This document shows, in pieces, positions 7,578 through 16,840 of a stretch of DNA of 47,041 bases. Both the position numbers and the translations under genes were made by a program. The DNA lies in the NCBI GenBank assembly GCA_034435055.1, contig DAOTXS010000006.1, positions 1 through 47,041 of the forward strand, in the 5' to 3' direction. Under the pieces are notes generated by a model that was not told the DNA's origin, searched no databases, and worked only from the letters and a program-made list of their open reading frames with translations. Numbering within the stretch: the stretch's first letter is position 1; the number at the start of each line of letters is the position of its first letter. The stretch is from DAOTXS01 sp034435055. Its GTDB lineage: Bacteria; Chloroflexota; Anaerolineae; UBA4142.

Positions 7578-8687
7578 CTACTTTTTGAATTCTTCCCGGC
7601 GCACCGTCGCCTGTTCCAAGCGATCCAACAACACTTCTACGCCGATGCCCGGCTTGGTCGGCACCGCCATCATTCCTTGCGCATCCACCGAAAATTCCGG
7701 CGCGACGATATCTTGCTTCCAGTAGCGGTTGCTTGCCGAAATATCGCCCGGCAAAGTAAAGTTGGGAAGCGAAGCGAGCGCCACATTCCCCGCCCGACCG
7801 ATGCCCGATTCGAGCATGCCGCCATGCCAGACCGGAATTTGGTTATCAGCGCAAAGATCATGAATCTTTTTCGATTCCGCAAAGCCGCCAACGCGCCCCG
7901 GCTTGATATTGATATTCCGACAACTCTTTAATTCGATTGCCGCACGCGCGTCCGCCGCGCTGTGAATACTTTCATCGAGGCAAATCGGCGTTTGAAGTTG
8001 CGCTTGCAATTTGGAATGTTGATAAATATCGTCGTGACTCAGCGGTTGCTCGATCAACAGCAAGTTGAATTCGTCGAGCGCGCGGAGAATCGCAACATCG
8101 TTGAGTGTGTACGCGGAATTCGCATCGACCTGCAAAAGAATATTCGGAAATGCTTTGCGCGCCTCCGACACAAATTGAATGTCGCGTCCCGGCGCAATTT
8201 TGATTTTGATTCGACCATATCCTTCTCTTAGGTAACCATCGATTCGCCGCACCAACGCTGCCGGCGATTCTTGAATTCCAACGCTCACGCCGACCGCAAT
8301 CTTATCGCGCGTACCACCCAGCATTTTCGATAACGCAACACCGCGCGCTTTGGCGAACCAATCCCACAGCGCAAATTCCAACCCGGCTTTTGCCATAGTG
8401 TGCCCGCGCACGCGCGCGCCGCGCTGAATCAAATCATCGATGCTCGCGATCTCTCGACCGATGACATTGGGAATTAGAAAATCGCGGAGGATGTGCCACG
8501 CGGTATGCACGTCTTCGTACGAGTAAAACGGCGCGGCGTCGGCGGGACTCTCGCCCCACCCGGTCAATCCTTCCGCATCCACGCGGACGATGAGATGCTC
8601 AACCTCTTCTTCGACGCCGAACGATGTTTCAAACGGTGCGACGAGTTGCATTTTGATGTGGCGGAGTTCGATGTGATCAATTTTCAT
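7578..8687 (-). CDS. menC: o-succinylbenzoate synthase / N-succinylamino-acid racemase
   Basis: A 369-residue enolase-superfamily enzyme. All catalytic residues are present: the KIKIAPG motif with K161 and K163, metal ligands D188, E213 and D238, and K262 in NIKPGRVGG. HGGMLESGIGR near the C-terminus is typical of the type-2 MenC/NSAR group. Members make o-succinylbenzoate for menaquinone, racemise N-succinylamino acids, or do both, and sequence alone does not decide. No other men gene is nearby. Start at 8687 follows AAAGGG; the longer frame to 8735 lacks a ribosome site. It lies 58 bases after the phosphoglycerate mutase and is probably co-transcribed. Confidence 0.85.
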   Translation of the reverse strand: MKIDHIELRHIKMQLVAPFETSFGVEEEVEHLIVRVDAEGLTGWGESPADAAPFYSYEDVHTAWHILRDFLIPNVIGREIASIDDLIQRGARVRGHTMAKAGLEFALWDWFAKARGVALSKMLGGTRDKIAVGVSVGIQESPAALVRRIDGYLREGYGRIKIKIAPGRDIQFVSEARKAFPNILLQVDANSAYTLNDVAILRALDEFNLLLIEQPLSHDDIYQHSKLQAQLQTPICLDESIHSAADARAAIELKSCRNINIKPGRVGGFAESKKIHDLCADNQIPVWHGGMLESGIGRAGNVALASLPNFTLPGDISASNRYWKQDIVAPEFSVDAQGMMAVPTKPGIGVEVLLDRLEQATVRREEFKK

Positions 8688-8699
8688 GTTAACCCTTTT

Positions 8700-8740
8700 G
8701 ACCGAAGACGGAAGACCGGCAAAATCATCCGTCATCGGTC
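8700..8740. repeat. palindrome between the mutase and racemase genes
   Basis: GACCGAAGACGG (8700-8711) and CCGTCATCGGTC (8729-8740) form a 12-bp stem with one mismatch around a 17-base loop. On the plus strand it is followed by TTTTT. It lies inside what should be a minus-strand operon. Confidence 0.5.
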
Positions 8741-8745
8741 AGTTT

Positions 8746-9951
8746 TTACGCTCCGAATTTTGTAAACCGTTGCGCATTCGCCAATGCCATCGGCATCAAA
8801 TCTTTCGAGGGGAATCGCCCGAGCGAACCGCGCGCACAAGCGCGTTCGCCGTACTCGGCGATGCCATCCGCGCGCACGAATTTCGACCACAACATTACCG
8901 GCACCGGATGCCACGAATGTGATTTGAGCAACGACGGCGTTGAATGATCGCCGCCGACGATGATCACGTCGGGTTTCAGCGCGAGCAAGCGCGGCAGTTG
9001 CGCATCCAATTCCTCGATGACGTGAACTTTGCCCTCAAAGTTTCCGTCCTCGCCGTACGAATCGGTTTTCTTGACGTGCAGATAAAAGAAATCGAAATCG
9101 TTCCAACTTTTTTCGAGTGTCGTAAATTCATCGGCAATCGTTTCGCCTTCGACTTTCAAAGTTTGCATTCCCAGTAATTTACCCAAGCCGCGATACATTG
9201 GGTACGCCGCGATTGCTGCCGCGCGCAAACCAAACGCTTGCTCGTAATTTTGCCATTTCGGTTTCTTGGCAAAGCCGCGCAACAAAATCATATTCGCCGG
9301 CGATTTGTCAGCAAGCAATTTGCGCGCTTGCTTGATAAATTGATTCGCAACCTTCGCCGCTTTCGCGGATCTGGCATCGGTGGCTTTGACCGGCAACGCC
9401 GGCACACCAAGTCGTTGCGGATCAGTTTCAGTCAGCGCATCGCCTAAACCTTTGCCGCGCAACACCAAAACGAATCGATGCTCCTTCACCGTCTCGACGA
9501 AAACTTGCACGCCGGGAATTTTAATCGTCCGCAAAAGTTTTACCAACTCGATATTCACACTCGTTGCGATACGCCCCGCGCGTCGGTCGGTCAGGTTGGC
9601 GTCCGCATCGATGGTGCAAAAATTGCCGCGCGCCGCAACATCGTTGGGACCCAAATCAAAATCGATGCCAAGTGCTTCCAACACGCCGCGCCCGATCACA
9701 AATTGCAAGGGGTCGTACCCAAAAATTCCAAGATGTCCGGGACCACTGCCCGGCGTAATGCCCGGCGCAACCGGGTCGGCGAGTCCAAGCGCCGATTGCG
9801 CAGCGAGTGCATCGAGATTGGGTTTGCGCGCGGATTCTAATTCCGTTTTGCCGCCCGGCGTCAATGGCAATCCGCCGATTCCATCCATCACAATCATCGC
9901 GATTTTGGTTTGCGCCGGCACGAGCAATTCCTTGAGCATTTGAAATTCCAT
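8746..9951 (-). CDS. apgM: archaeal-type cofactor-independent phosphoglycerate mutase
   Basis: Interconverts 3- and 2-phosphoglycerate in glycolysis through a phosphoserine intermediate and divalent metals. The 401-residue length matches the ApgM branch (about 400) rather than the bacterial GpmI (about 510). Metal-site D23 is in VMDGIGG, the putative nucleophile S69 is in TPGSGPGHL, and GGDHSTPS near the C-terminus supplies further metal ligands. Start at 9951 follows an AGGAGG site by seven bases, and the -10 box on the same strand is 30 bases upstream. Some members of this branch are annotated as phosphonopyruvate-decarboxylase-like, which is less likely here. Confidence 0.88.
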   Translation of the reverse strand: MEFQMLKELLVPAQTKIAMIVMDGIGGLPLTPGGKTELESARKPNLDALAAQSALGLADPVAPGITPGSGPGHLGIFGYDPLQFVIGRGVLEALGIDFDLGPNDVAARGNFCTIDADANLTDRRAGRIATSVNIELVKLLRTIKIPGVQVFVETVKEHRFVLVLRGKGLGDALTETDPQRLGVPALPVKATDARSAKAAKVANQFIKQARKLLADKSPANMILLRGFAKKPKWQNYEQAFGLRAAAIAAYPMYRGLGKLLGMQTLKVEGETIADEFTTLEKSWNDFDFFYLHVKKTDSYGEDGNFEGKVHVIEELDAQLPRLLALKPDVIIVGGDHSTPSLLKSHSWHPVPVMLWSKFVRADGIAEYGERACARGSLGRFPSKDLMPMALANAQRFTKFGA

Positions 9952-9980
9952 CGCTGACCTCCTCGACGTACGTTGCGCGC

Positions 9981-10009
9981 ATCTTATCATCGGGAGCGCG
10001 AGATGTCAA
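9981..10009 (-). promoter_or_regulatory. promoter of the apgM operon
   Basis: Read on the minus strand, TTGACA (10009-10004) and TAAGAT (9986-9981) are separated by 17 bp. It sits back to back with the plus-strand promoter at 10019, with nine bases between the two -35 boxes. Confidence 0.7.
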
Positions 10010-10018
10010 AAATTCCAT

Positions 10019-10046
10019 TTGCGTTTGCATCGATTTGATTTATAAT
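10019..10046 (+). promoter_or_regulatory. promoter of the membrane-stress cluster
   Basis: TTGCGT at 10019-10024 and TATAAT at 10041-10046, 16-bp spacer. Spacer and boxes are nearly the same as those of mtnP at 5365-5392. Confidence 0.65.
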
Positions 10047-10082
10047 AGGTTTACCCCGCACAATTTGAGCTGGAGGAAATCG

Positions 10083-11987
10083 ATGAAGCGTTTGTATTTT
10101 TTGGTTGCGTGCATTTCGCTGTTTGCCTCACTGTTGGTCATCACAACTCCTACACAAGCACAAAGTCGCAGCGTCGTTGTTACGCGGCGGGATTACAACG
10201 TGACGATTGAGACCAACGGGAATGTGCAAATCGCTGAAATGTGGCAAGTGCAATTCTCCGGCTCGCCGCCGTTCACGTTTGCGTTCCGCGGCGTCACGTT
10301 GAACAAAGTGGAGGCGATTGAAAACTTTCGCGTGTCGGAAGGCGGCAGAGCGTACGAGAAAAATCCGAGCAACGCCGCGAACACGTACATTACCTACGTT
10401 GAAAATAATCAGCAATTTATCAAATGGTTCTTCCCGCCCACGTCGAATCAATCCCGCACGTTTTTGGTTCAGTACACATTGCGCGGCGCACTTCGCATCT
10501 ACGATGGCGGCGATCAGTTCTGGTGGAAAATCGTCGAGGGGGATCGCGGCTATCTCATTCAAAACTCGACGATTACCGTAAACCTGCCGGCATCATTCCC
10601 CACCGATCAACTTAAAGCGGCGGTAACGATTGGCAGTGGTAGCGCGCAAATCCGCGATGGCAAAACCATCGTTTTCTCCAGTAGCAGTTTGGGCACAAAT
10701 GGCGAGTTGGAAATTCGCGTGCAATTTCCGCACGGCGTCGTAACTGCCGCGCCGCCGGGGTGGCAAACCGCAGCGGACGCCGAAGCCGCCGCACGCGCCA
10801 AAGCGGAAAAATACAAACCGCTTATCAACCTGGGATTGCTTTTTGCCGGTTTGGTGCTGGCTCTGCTGGGACCGCTCGCCGTCTTTTTGCTGTGGTACAC
10901 TAAAGGGCGCGACCCCGCGGCACCGATGATTGCGCAAACGAGTACACCGCCGAGCAATCTGCCGCCCGGCGCGGCTGGTACGTTGATCGACGAGCAAGCC
11001 GAGATGAAGGACATCATCGCGACGATTGTCGATCTGGCGCGGCGCGGCGTGATCAAGATCACAGAAAAAGAAGAGTCCGGCTTTTTGGGCTTGGGCAAAA
11101 CGCGCGATTTCGTTTTCGATTTGGTCGGCGACACATCGAGCTTGCGGAAATACGAAGATACGCTGGTCTCTAAAATTTTTAGCGGCGGGTCTTCGCGCAA
11201 ACTTTCCGATCTCAAGAATCAATTCTACACCGCGATTCCAACTTTGCAAAAAGAGATGTACAATGACGTAACGCAAGCCGGCTTTTTTACCGGCAACCCC
11301 AATTCGGTTCGCGCCAAATATGCCGGGCTGGGATGCGCCGTGTTGATTCTCTTTGGCGGCATCGGGTTTTGTCTTTTTACTCTCCTCGCCGAGTATGCTG
11401 AACTAGCCATCTGTCCGATGATCTCGTTGGTTTTGACCGGCGTCGGATTGCTGGCTATTTCGCCCTTTATGCCGCGCCGTTCGCTCAAGGGCGCAACCGA
11501 ACGCCAAAAGTGGATTGCGTTCAAACGCTATTTGGAAAGCATCGAGAAATTTACGAACCTTGAGCAAGCCAAAGAATTGTTCGATAAATATCTGCCGTAC
11601 GCGATTGCCTTTGGTTTGGAAAAATCGTGGGTGCAGAAATTTGAACAGATCGGCACGCCGGCGCCATCGTGGTACGAAACGTACCCGCCGATTTATCCCC
11701 GCCCCGGTTATCCGCGACAACAACCAAGCGTCGGCGATACAGTCATCGGCGATATGAGCAGTAGCGGCGGCGGCGTGAGTCGCGGCGGCGGCAAACCTTC
11801 GCTCGATAGTATGGCGAGTGGTTCGTTCCGCGGACTTGATTCGATGAGTGCGGGATTTTTCTCGATGCTCAACTCCGCGTCATCGACACTTTCGAGTGCG
11901 CCGTCAAGTTCCGGCGGCGGTGGTTGGAGCGGCGGCGGTGGTGGGGGAGGCGGCGGCGGTGGCGGCGGCTCCTCCGGATTTGGTTAG
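10083..11987 (+). CDS. DUF2207 family membrane protein
   Basis: A 634-residue envelope protein with a signal peptide (1-28), an extracytoplasmic beta-rich DUF2207 domain (about 30-230), a first membrane helix at about 247-272, a helical cytoplasmic region, two close helices at about 412-460, and a low-complexity C-terminus that is almost all Gly and Ser. This is the plan of B. subtilis YdjH and E. coli YciQ-type proteins, whose molecular role is not known. Start at 10083 has GGAGG upstream. A zinc-ribbon protein follows, and PspA and an SPFH protein lie further on, which matches the YdjFGHI partners and suggests a role in envelope stress. Confidence 0.85.
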   Translation: MKRLYFLVACISLFASLLVITTPTQAQSRSVVVTRRDYNVTIETNGNVQIAEMWQVQFSGSPPFTFAFRGVTLNKVEAIENFRVSEGGRAYEKNPSNAANTYITYVENNQQFIKWFFPPTSNQSRTFLVQYTLRGALRIYDGGDQFWWKIVEGDRGYLIQNSTITVNLPASFPTDQLKAAVTIGSGSAQIRDGKTIVFSSSSLGTNGELEIRVQFPHGVVTAAPPGWQTAADAEAAARAKAEKYKPLINLGLLFAGLVLALLGPLAVFLLWYTKGRDPAAPMIAQTSTPPSNLPPGAAGTLIDEQAEMKDIIATIVDLARRGVIKITEKEESGFLGLGKTRDFVFDLVGDTSSLRKYEDTLVSKIFSGGSSRKLSDLKNQFYTAIPTLQKEMYNDVTQAGFFTGNPNSVRAKYAGLGCAVLILFGGIGFCLFTLLAEYAELAICPMISLVLTGVGLLAISPFMPRRSLKGATERQKWIAFKRYLESIEKFTNLEQAKELFDKYLPYAIAFGLEKSWVQKFEQIGTPAPSWYETYPPIYPRPGYPRQQPSVGDTVIGDMSSSGGGVSRGGGKPSLDSMASGSFRGLDSMSAGFFSMLNSASSTLSSAPSSSGGGGWSGGGGGGGGGGGGGSSGFG

Positions 11988-12036
11988 AATCAATTTATGA
12001 TTTTTGAATCTGGAATCTAAACTTGAGGTGTGGGCT

Positions 12037-12570
12037 ATGACATCCGGACGCATCATCGGAATCGTGTTGATGTTCGCGGGTCTCGCGATTTGCGGAATCG
12101 TTTCGCTGTTTCTTGGCTTGGGCGCGGCAGGTTCGGGACCTAGCAATTTATCGATGGCTGGCGCGGTGCTTGGGATCGCGCTGTTCGGTGTGGTGCCGCT
12201 TTTGATTCTTGGCGGCATCGGCGTGTACCTCTTTGTCAAAGGTGGACAAGAAGCCGTTGAAATGGCAGACGTGCGCAAGAAAGAACGGTTGCTGGGAATG
12301 ATTCAAGCCGCCGGCAAAGTGTCGATTGGCAACGCGGCAGTCGAACTCAAGATGACACGCGATCAAATCAAAGAAGCCATTCTCGATCTTGTCAATCAAG
12401 GATTGTTCAGCGGCTATATCAATTGGCAAGAGTTGACGTTTTATTCCAAAGACCTATCCCAGGTTCAATCGACCAAGTGCGCCAACTGCGGCGGACAACG
12501 CGAAGCCGTAGGCAAAGGCGTGGTCAAGTGTCCGTACTGCGGCGTGGAATTGTTTCTGTCGCAGAATTAG
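12037..12570 (+). CDS. two-helix membrane protein with winged-helix and zinc ribbon
   Basis: A 177-residue protein. Two membrane helices (about 5-30 and 40-65) are followed by a cytoplasmic helical region at about 78-125 that reads like a winged helix (KVSIGNAAVELKMTRDQIKE...), then a C-terminal zinc ribbon with CxxC pairs at CANC and CPYC. Start at 12037 has GAGGTG six bases upstream; a TTG at 12004 is not needed. The arrangement suggests a membrane-bound adaptor that binds protein or nucleic acid. In the Bacillus operon a zinc-ribbon protein (YdjG) occupies the comparable place. No specific function can be assigned. Confidence 0.75.
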   Translation: MTSGRIIGIVLMFAGLAICGIVSLFLGLGAAGSGPSNLSMAGAVLGIALFGVVPLLILGGIGVYLFVKGGQEAVEMADVRKKERLLGMIQAAGKVSIGNAAVELKMTRDQIKEAILDLVNQGLFSGYINWQELTFYSKDLSQVQSTKCANCGGQREAVGKGVVKCPYCGVELFLSQN

Positions 12571-12576
12571 CGCGCG

Positions 12577-14013
12577 ATGCTTTTTAATTCGCTTTCGTTC
12601 GCGCTCTTTTTTCCAATTGTAACTGCTGGCTACTTTGCCCTGCCCCATCGTTTTCGATGGCTGTGGCTTTTGCTAGCCAGCTGTTACTTTTATATGGCGT
12701 TCATCCCGGCGTACATCTTGATTCTCTTCTTCGTCATCACTATCGATTACATCGCCGGGATTGCCATTGCCAACGCACAAGGACAACGCCGCAAACTTTT
12801 TCTCCTGCTGAGTCTTGCCGGCAATATCGGCGTGCTGGCGCTCTTCAAGTATTTCAATTTCCTCAACGCGAATCTTGCCGGCCTTGCCGGCGCAATCGGT
12901 TGGAATTATCCGATTCCGATGCTCGACCTAATCCTGCCGATTGGTTTATCGTTCCACACCTTTCAATCGATGAGTTATACGATTGAAGTGTATCGCGGCA
13001 GATACCCGGCGGAAAAACACCCCGGCATTTTTGCGTTGTACGTGATGTTTTATCCCCAACTTGTTGCGGGACCGATTGAACGACCGTACAACCTTCTGCC
13101 GCAACTTCACCGCGCACAACACTTTGATTATCAACGCGTGACCGACGGCTTGAAATTGATGGTGTGGGGCTTTTTCAAGAAACTCGTCATTGCCGACCGC
13201 ATCGCCGACTTTGTGAACCCAATCTACAACCACCCCACCGAGCATCACGGTTTCGCGTTGATTCTTGCCACCGCGTTATTCGCGTACCAAATCTACTGCG
13301 ATTTCTCCGGCTATTCCGACATTGCCATCGGTTCGGCGCAAGTGATGGGATTCAAGTTGATGCAGAATTTCAACCGCCCGTACTATGCCAAATCGATTGG
13401 CGAGTTTTGGCGGCGGTGGCACATTTCGTTGTCGTCGTGGTTCCGCGATTATTTGTACATTCCACTCGGCGGCAATCGCGTGCCGGCGTGGCGGCATTAT
13501 TTCAACGTGATGACGGTTTTTCTCATCAGTGGCTTGTGGCACGGCGCGAATTGGACATTTGTGATTTGGGGCGGGTTGCACGGCGCGTACCTTTTGATCG
13601 AAACGTGGACAGAATCCGCGCGCACGCGACTGGTTCACGCCATTGGATTGAATAAATTTCCGAACGCACTCAAACTCGTTCAAGTTACCATCACCTTCGC
13701 ACTCGTTTCGTTTGCATGGATTTTCTTCCGCGCCAATTCCCTCAACGACGCAATCTACATCGCCACGCATCTCATCACACTGGACGTTCTGAACCTCGCT
13801 AACGTGTTCACCTTTCTCAATATGACCAAAGTCGCGCTCGCGGCAATCGTCGTTTTGGAAATCGTGCAACTTGTTCAACGGCGCGGCAGTTTGCGCGCGA
13901 TGATTGCCGCGCAACCGACGTGGGTACGCTGGGCGATCTATTATCTGCTTGTAATGAGCATTCTCTTGCTGGGCAAATTCGCCGAGCAAAAGTTTATCTA
14001 TTTTCAATTCTAG
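12577..14013 (+). CDS. MBOAT family O-acyltransferase (AlgI/DltB-like)
   Basis: A 478-residue polytopic membrane protein that should pass acyl groups from cytoplasmic acyl-CoA to an extracytoplasmic acceptor, usually a polysaccharide. The MBOAT signatures are present: RRWHISLSSWFRDYLYIPLGG at about 280-299 (H282) and LWHGANWTFVIWGGLHG with the expected catalytic H322. It begins six bases after the zinc-ribbon gene and ends six bases before the SGNH-like gene. In alginate and similar acetylation systems the MBOAT works with an SGNH protein that completes transfer, and that pair is present here. The acceptor is unknown. Confidence 0.9.
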   Translation: MLFNSLSFALFFPIVTAGYFALPHRFRWLWLLLASCYFYMAFIPAYILILFFVITIDYIAGIAIANAQGQRRKLFLLLSLAGNIGVLALFKYFNFLNANLAGLAGAIGWNYPIPMLDLILPIGLSFHTFQSMSYTIEVYRGRYPAEKHPGIFALYVMFYPQLVAGPIERPYNLLPQLHRAQHFDYQRVTDGLKLMVWGFFKKLVIADRIADFVNPIYNHPTEHHGFALILATALFAYQIYCDFSGYSDIAIGSAQVMGFKLMQNFNRPYYAKSIGEFWRRWHISLSSWFRDYLYIPLGGNRVPAWRHYFNVMTVFLISGLWHGANWTFVIWGGLHGAYLLIETWTESARTRLVHAIGLNKFPNALKLVQVTITFALVSFAWIFFRANSLNDAIYIATHLITLDVLNLANVFTFLNMTKVALAAIVVLEIVQLVQRRGSLRAMIAAQPTWVRWAIYYLLVMSILLLGKFAEQKFIYFQF

Positions 14014-14019
14014 TCATAC

Positions 14020-14961
14020 ATGATTCGCAAATTGCTTTTCCGTATTTTCGCGCTCGCACTCGCCGTCGCGATCAGTTACGCCGTCATCATCGTCGGTGCA
14101 AACAGCGGTCGCACGACCGGTTATAACAGTTACATTGCCAGCATCATCGATAAACAAAAGCGACTCGAAGCCACGCCGTCGCCCAAAATCATTTTCATCG
14201 GCGGATCGAATTTGGTGATGGGGCTAGACAGCCCGCGCCTTGAGCAAGCGCTTGGATTGCCGGTTGTGAATATGGGGGTCAACGCCGGTTTTGGCTTGCG
14301 CTTTATGCTGAATCAAGTCAAGCCCAATCTCCGGCAAGGTGATGTCGTCATCATCGTTCCCGAGTACGAACAATTTTACGGACATCTCAACGGCAGTACA
14401 ACATTGATCGAAGCGCTGACGATTTTCCCGCAAGCAGTCGCGTTTCTCGATTCGCCGGAGCAGTATGCGATGATTGCCGGCGAGTTTCCGGTTTTCGCGC
14501 AAGGAATGCTGAACAATTTGTTCGGCAACCTGCGCCCGCGCGAAGGGTTTGTCGCTACACGCCAATCGTTCAATTCGCACGGCGATATTGTTACGCATCT
14601 GGACGCACCGTCGATTGATATAACTAATTATGTTCTGCTCACCGATAAAGAACAAAGCATCAATCCCGAAACGATTCGGGTGCTAAACGAATTTGATGGG
14701 TACGCCGAGCACGTTGGCGCGCGGGTGTTCATCATTTTTCCGCCGATTCCGGAGAAACAGGCGCGCGAGAATCACACCCAGATCGATGCGGTTTACAATC
14801 GATTACGCCAACAAGCACGCGCGACGATTTTGGGCACGCCAGCGGATTTCGTTTTCCCGTTGAATTATTTTTTCGACACCGTTTATCATTTGAACCGGCA
14901 AGGCAGAGACGCGCGCACACAAAAAATTATCGAGATGCTCAAGCCGGTGATACGGCAGTAA
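14020..14961 (+). CDS. membrane-anchored SGNH-like acyltransferase partner
   Basis: A 313-residue protein with one N-terminal membrane helix (about 5-27) and an extracytoplasmic domain. FIGGSNLVMG puts the candidate nucleophile at S63, and DTVYHLNRQG gives D286 and H290 as the candidate rest of the triad, as in SGNH/AlgJ-type enzymes. Overall similarity to well-studied families is weak, so the assignment rests on these motifs and on the MBOAT gene six bases upstream. Most likely it moves the acyl group exported by the MBOAT onto a cell-surface glycan. It could instead be a deacylase. Confidence 0.7.
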   Translation: MIRKLLFRIFALALAVAISYAVIIVGANSGRTTGYNSYIASIIDKQKRLEATPSPKIIFIGGSNLVMGLDSPRLEQALGLPVVNMGVNAGFGLRFMLNQVKPNLRQGDVVIIVPEYEQFYGHLNGSTTLIEALTIFPQAVAFLDSPEQYAMIAGEFPVFAQGMLNNLFGNLRPREGFVATRQSFNSHGDIVTHLDAPSIDITNYVLLTDKEQSINPETIRVLNEFDGYAEHVGARVFIIFPPIPEKQARENHTQIDAVYNRLRQQARATILGTPADFVFPLNYFFDTVYHLNRQGRDARTQKIIEMLKPVIRQ

Positions 14962-15012
14962 TGATTTAGCGACTCGCGCAATGACAAGCAAAGATTTACC
15001 GTGTCGTTCTGT

Positions 15013-15041
15013 TTGATTATTTCATCGATACGTTGTATCAT
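15013..15041 (+). promoter_or_regulatory. candidate internal promoter before the DUF4178-pspA genes
   Basis: TTGATT at 15013-15018 and TATCAT at 15036-15041 with a 17-bp spacer, 37 bases before the next start codon. It would allow the PspA part to be expressed apart from the MBOAT part. Confidence 0.45.
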
Positions 15042-15077
15042 TCGAACGCCGTGGGACCGCAAGCGGGAGGTAAAATG

Positions 15078-16082
15078 ATGGACATTCTTCAACGACGCAT
15101 TTTGGAAATTGCCTTGCAATTGCCGGGCTATATTGGGTACGAAGCCAAAGAACGCCGGCGCGATATGGACAAGTACACGCGCAACAAACTTGGCAACAAG
15201 TACGAAGAGTTGCACGCCGCGCTGGCGCGCCTCCGTTCGCGCGCGTCGCTCGATTACGTAGCCGATTTGGAAAACCTCGACCAAAAGTTGTTGCGTTTGA
15301 TCGCGCGTTTTGAAACCGCGCCGCGCGGTTACGCCGGTTGGTTCGACGCCGCGCAAATCGGCGAGGAAGATTTGGACGCGCTGACTAGATTCGACGCCGC
15401 GCTCGCGCGTGGTTTGACGGAGTTGAAAACCGCCATCGATAAAATTACGACCGCCGTCAGAACGAAACAAAGCATCGACGAAGCGGTGAATGAGTGCGCC
15501 GAGTTGCTCGATGCGTTGAACGCGGAATGGGATCAACGCGAGGATTTCGTGGCGATGGGCAAGAAACCATCGATGAGCATTTTGCCGGAACGTCTCGTCG
15601 AATCGCCGCTCGGCGCGCTTAAGGCGAAGCAAGCGCCGCCCGCCGAAATCGTCGCGCTGGGAAATTTGCGATTGAAAGACGCACTTACGTTCGACGGCAT
15701 CGATTATTTGATTACTGGCAAACTTACCTACACGATCGATGCCGGGTCGTTTTGGGTTTATTTGCTGCAGGATGGGAAAAAATATCTGTGGTTGCGCGTT
15801 GGACCGGGCGGGGAAATTGCCACTTGCCAAGAAGTGCAACTTGATGTACTATTTCCTGCGCCAGCCACTCTCACTTTTGAACGACAGACTTTTGTGCGGG
15901 AAATCAAGGGGACGGCACGCGTCAGCGTCGAGGGCGCGAGCGGCACCCAACGCGGCGAAGTCGATTACGCGCGGTACACGAATGCCGATGCGCGGCTCTG
16001 GATCGAAAATTTTGGAAATGAAGCGCGCGCGATGATCGGGCAAATCATCGATGTAACCGAATTGAAAGTTTATCGTAGATAA
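15078..16082 (+). CDS. DUF4178 domain protein
   Basis: A 334-residue soluble protein. The first 150 residues are helical and charged, with likely coiled coil. The C-terminal half (about 190-325) is a beta-rich DUF4178 domain opening LGNLRLKDALTFDGIDYLI. DUF4178 proteins are known neighbours of PspA-like genes, but their biochemical role is not established. Two ATGs are adjacent at 15075 and 15078; the second is seven bases from GGGAGG and is preferred. pspA follows after 25 bases. Confidence 0.75.
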   Translation: MDILQRRILEIALQLPGYIGYEAKERRRDMDKYTRNKLGNKYEELHAALARLRSRASLDYVADLENLDQKLLRLIARFETAPRGYAGWFDAAQIGEEDLDALTRFDAALARGLTELKTAIDKITTAVRTKQSIDEAVNECAELLDALNAEWDQREDFVAMGKKPSMSILPERLVESPLGALKAKQAPPAEIVALGNLRLKDALTFDGIDYLITGKLTYTIDAGSFWVYLLQDGKKYLWLRVGPGGEIATCQEVQLDVLFPAPATLTFERQTFVREIKGTARVSVEGASGTQRGEVDYARYTNADARLWIENFGNEARAMIGQIIDVTELKVYRR

Positions 16083-16107
16083 AAAGAATTGTAATCAGGA
16101 GGAAACG

Positions 16108-16767
16108 ATGGGCGTTCTAGATCGGATGAGTCAGATTTTGCGCGCGAATATCGGTGATTTATTGAATCGCGCCGAAGACCCGGAAAAGATGTTGAACCAA
16201 ATTTTGCGCGATATGGAAGACGCGCTCAAGCAAGGACAAGCGCAAGTGGCAGAACAGATCGCGCAAGAGAAATTAATTCAAGCGGATTGGGAAGAAGCCA
16301 AACGCGACGCCGACGAGTGGAACAAGAAAGCGGAACTCGCTGTGGCGAAAGGCAAGGACGATCTGGCGCGTGAAGCGTTGCGCCGCGCTGGCGATTACAC
16401 CGAGCAAGCGGCAATTTACGAAAAGCAGTGGAGCGTGCAAGAGCAAGCGGTCAAGAAATTGAAAGCCGATCTCGCCGCGTTACAATCGCGGTACGACGAA
16501 GCGCGCCGCAACAAGGAAATGTTGATCACGCGCGCGAAACGCACCGCCGCGCAAAAACACATCGCCACCGCGTCGGCAAAACTTTCGTCGGTCGATTATT
16601 CGTCCGAGTTGAATCGGATGGAACGTCGGATTCAGGAAGAAGAAGCGCGCGTCGCGGCATCGGAAGAAATAAAGGCGTCGTCTATCGATGAACAATTCAA
16701 AGCGCTCGGTGATGACGATGCGGTGGAAGAACAACTCGCCGCACTCAAAAAACGGTTAGGAAAATAA
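16108..16767 (+). CDS. pspA: PspA/IM30 family phage-shock protein
   Basis: A 219-residue, highly charged, almost entirely helical protein starting MGVLDRMSQILRANIGDLLN, the membrane-binding amphipathic helix of the family, followed by AEDPEKMLNQILRDMED and long coiled coil to about 190. PspA/IM30 proteins are ESCRT-III relatives that form rods on damaged membranes and stabilise them. AGGAGG lies six bases before the start. It sits between DUF4178 and SPFH proteins, matching the stress clusters in which PspA works with SPFH partners. No PspF-like regulator is present nearby. Confidence 0.93.
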   Translation: MGVLDRMSQILRANIGDLLNRAEDPEKMLNQILRDMEDALKQGQAQVAEQIAQEKLIQADWEEAKRDADEWNKKAELAVAKGKDDLAREALRRAGDYTEQAAIYEKQWSVQEQAVKKLKADLAALQSRYDEARRNKEMLITRAKRTAAQKHIATASAKLSSVDYSSELNRMERRIQEEEARVAASEEIKASSIDEQFKALGDDDAVEEQLAALKKRLGK

Positions 16768-16812
16768 GTTCAAGGTTAAAAGTTTAAGGTCATTGAACCT
16801 CTAACTTTGAAC
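16768..16812. repeat. AT-rich imperfect palindrome between pspA and the SPFH gene
   Basis: GTTCAAGGTTA (16768-16778) pairs with TAACTTTGAAC (16802-16812) with a G-T wobble, with further AGGT/ACCT pairing inside. It is visibly richer in A and T than the genes around it and begins right at the pspA stop codon. Confidence 0.45.
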
Positions 16813-16840
16813 ATTGAAACCTGAAACAGGAGAGTGAAAG

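Noticed and set aside
12004..12036. TTG start 11 codons before the zinc-ribbon protein
   Set aside because: No ribosome site, while the ATG at 12037 has GAGGTG at good spacing.
13276..14007. 243-residue minus-strand frame opposite the MBOAT gene
   Set aside because: Low-complexity, His/Glu/Asn/Arg-rich translation of a membrane-protein gene read backwards.
14886..15839. 317-residue minus-strand frame over the DUF4178 gene
   Set aside because: Rich in Arg, Phe and Gln in a pattern typical of antisense frames; the plus-strand gene has operon context and a ribosome site.
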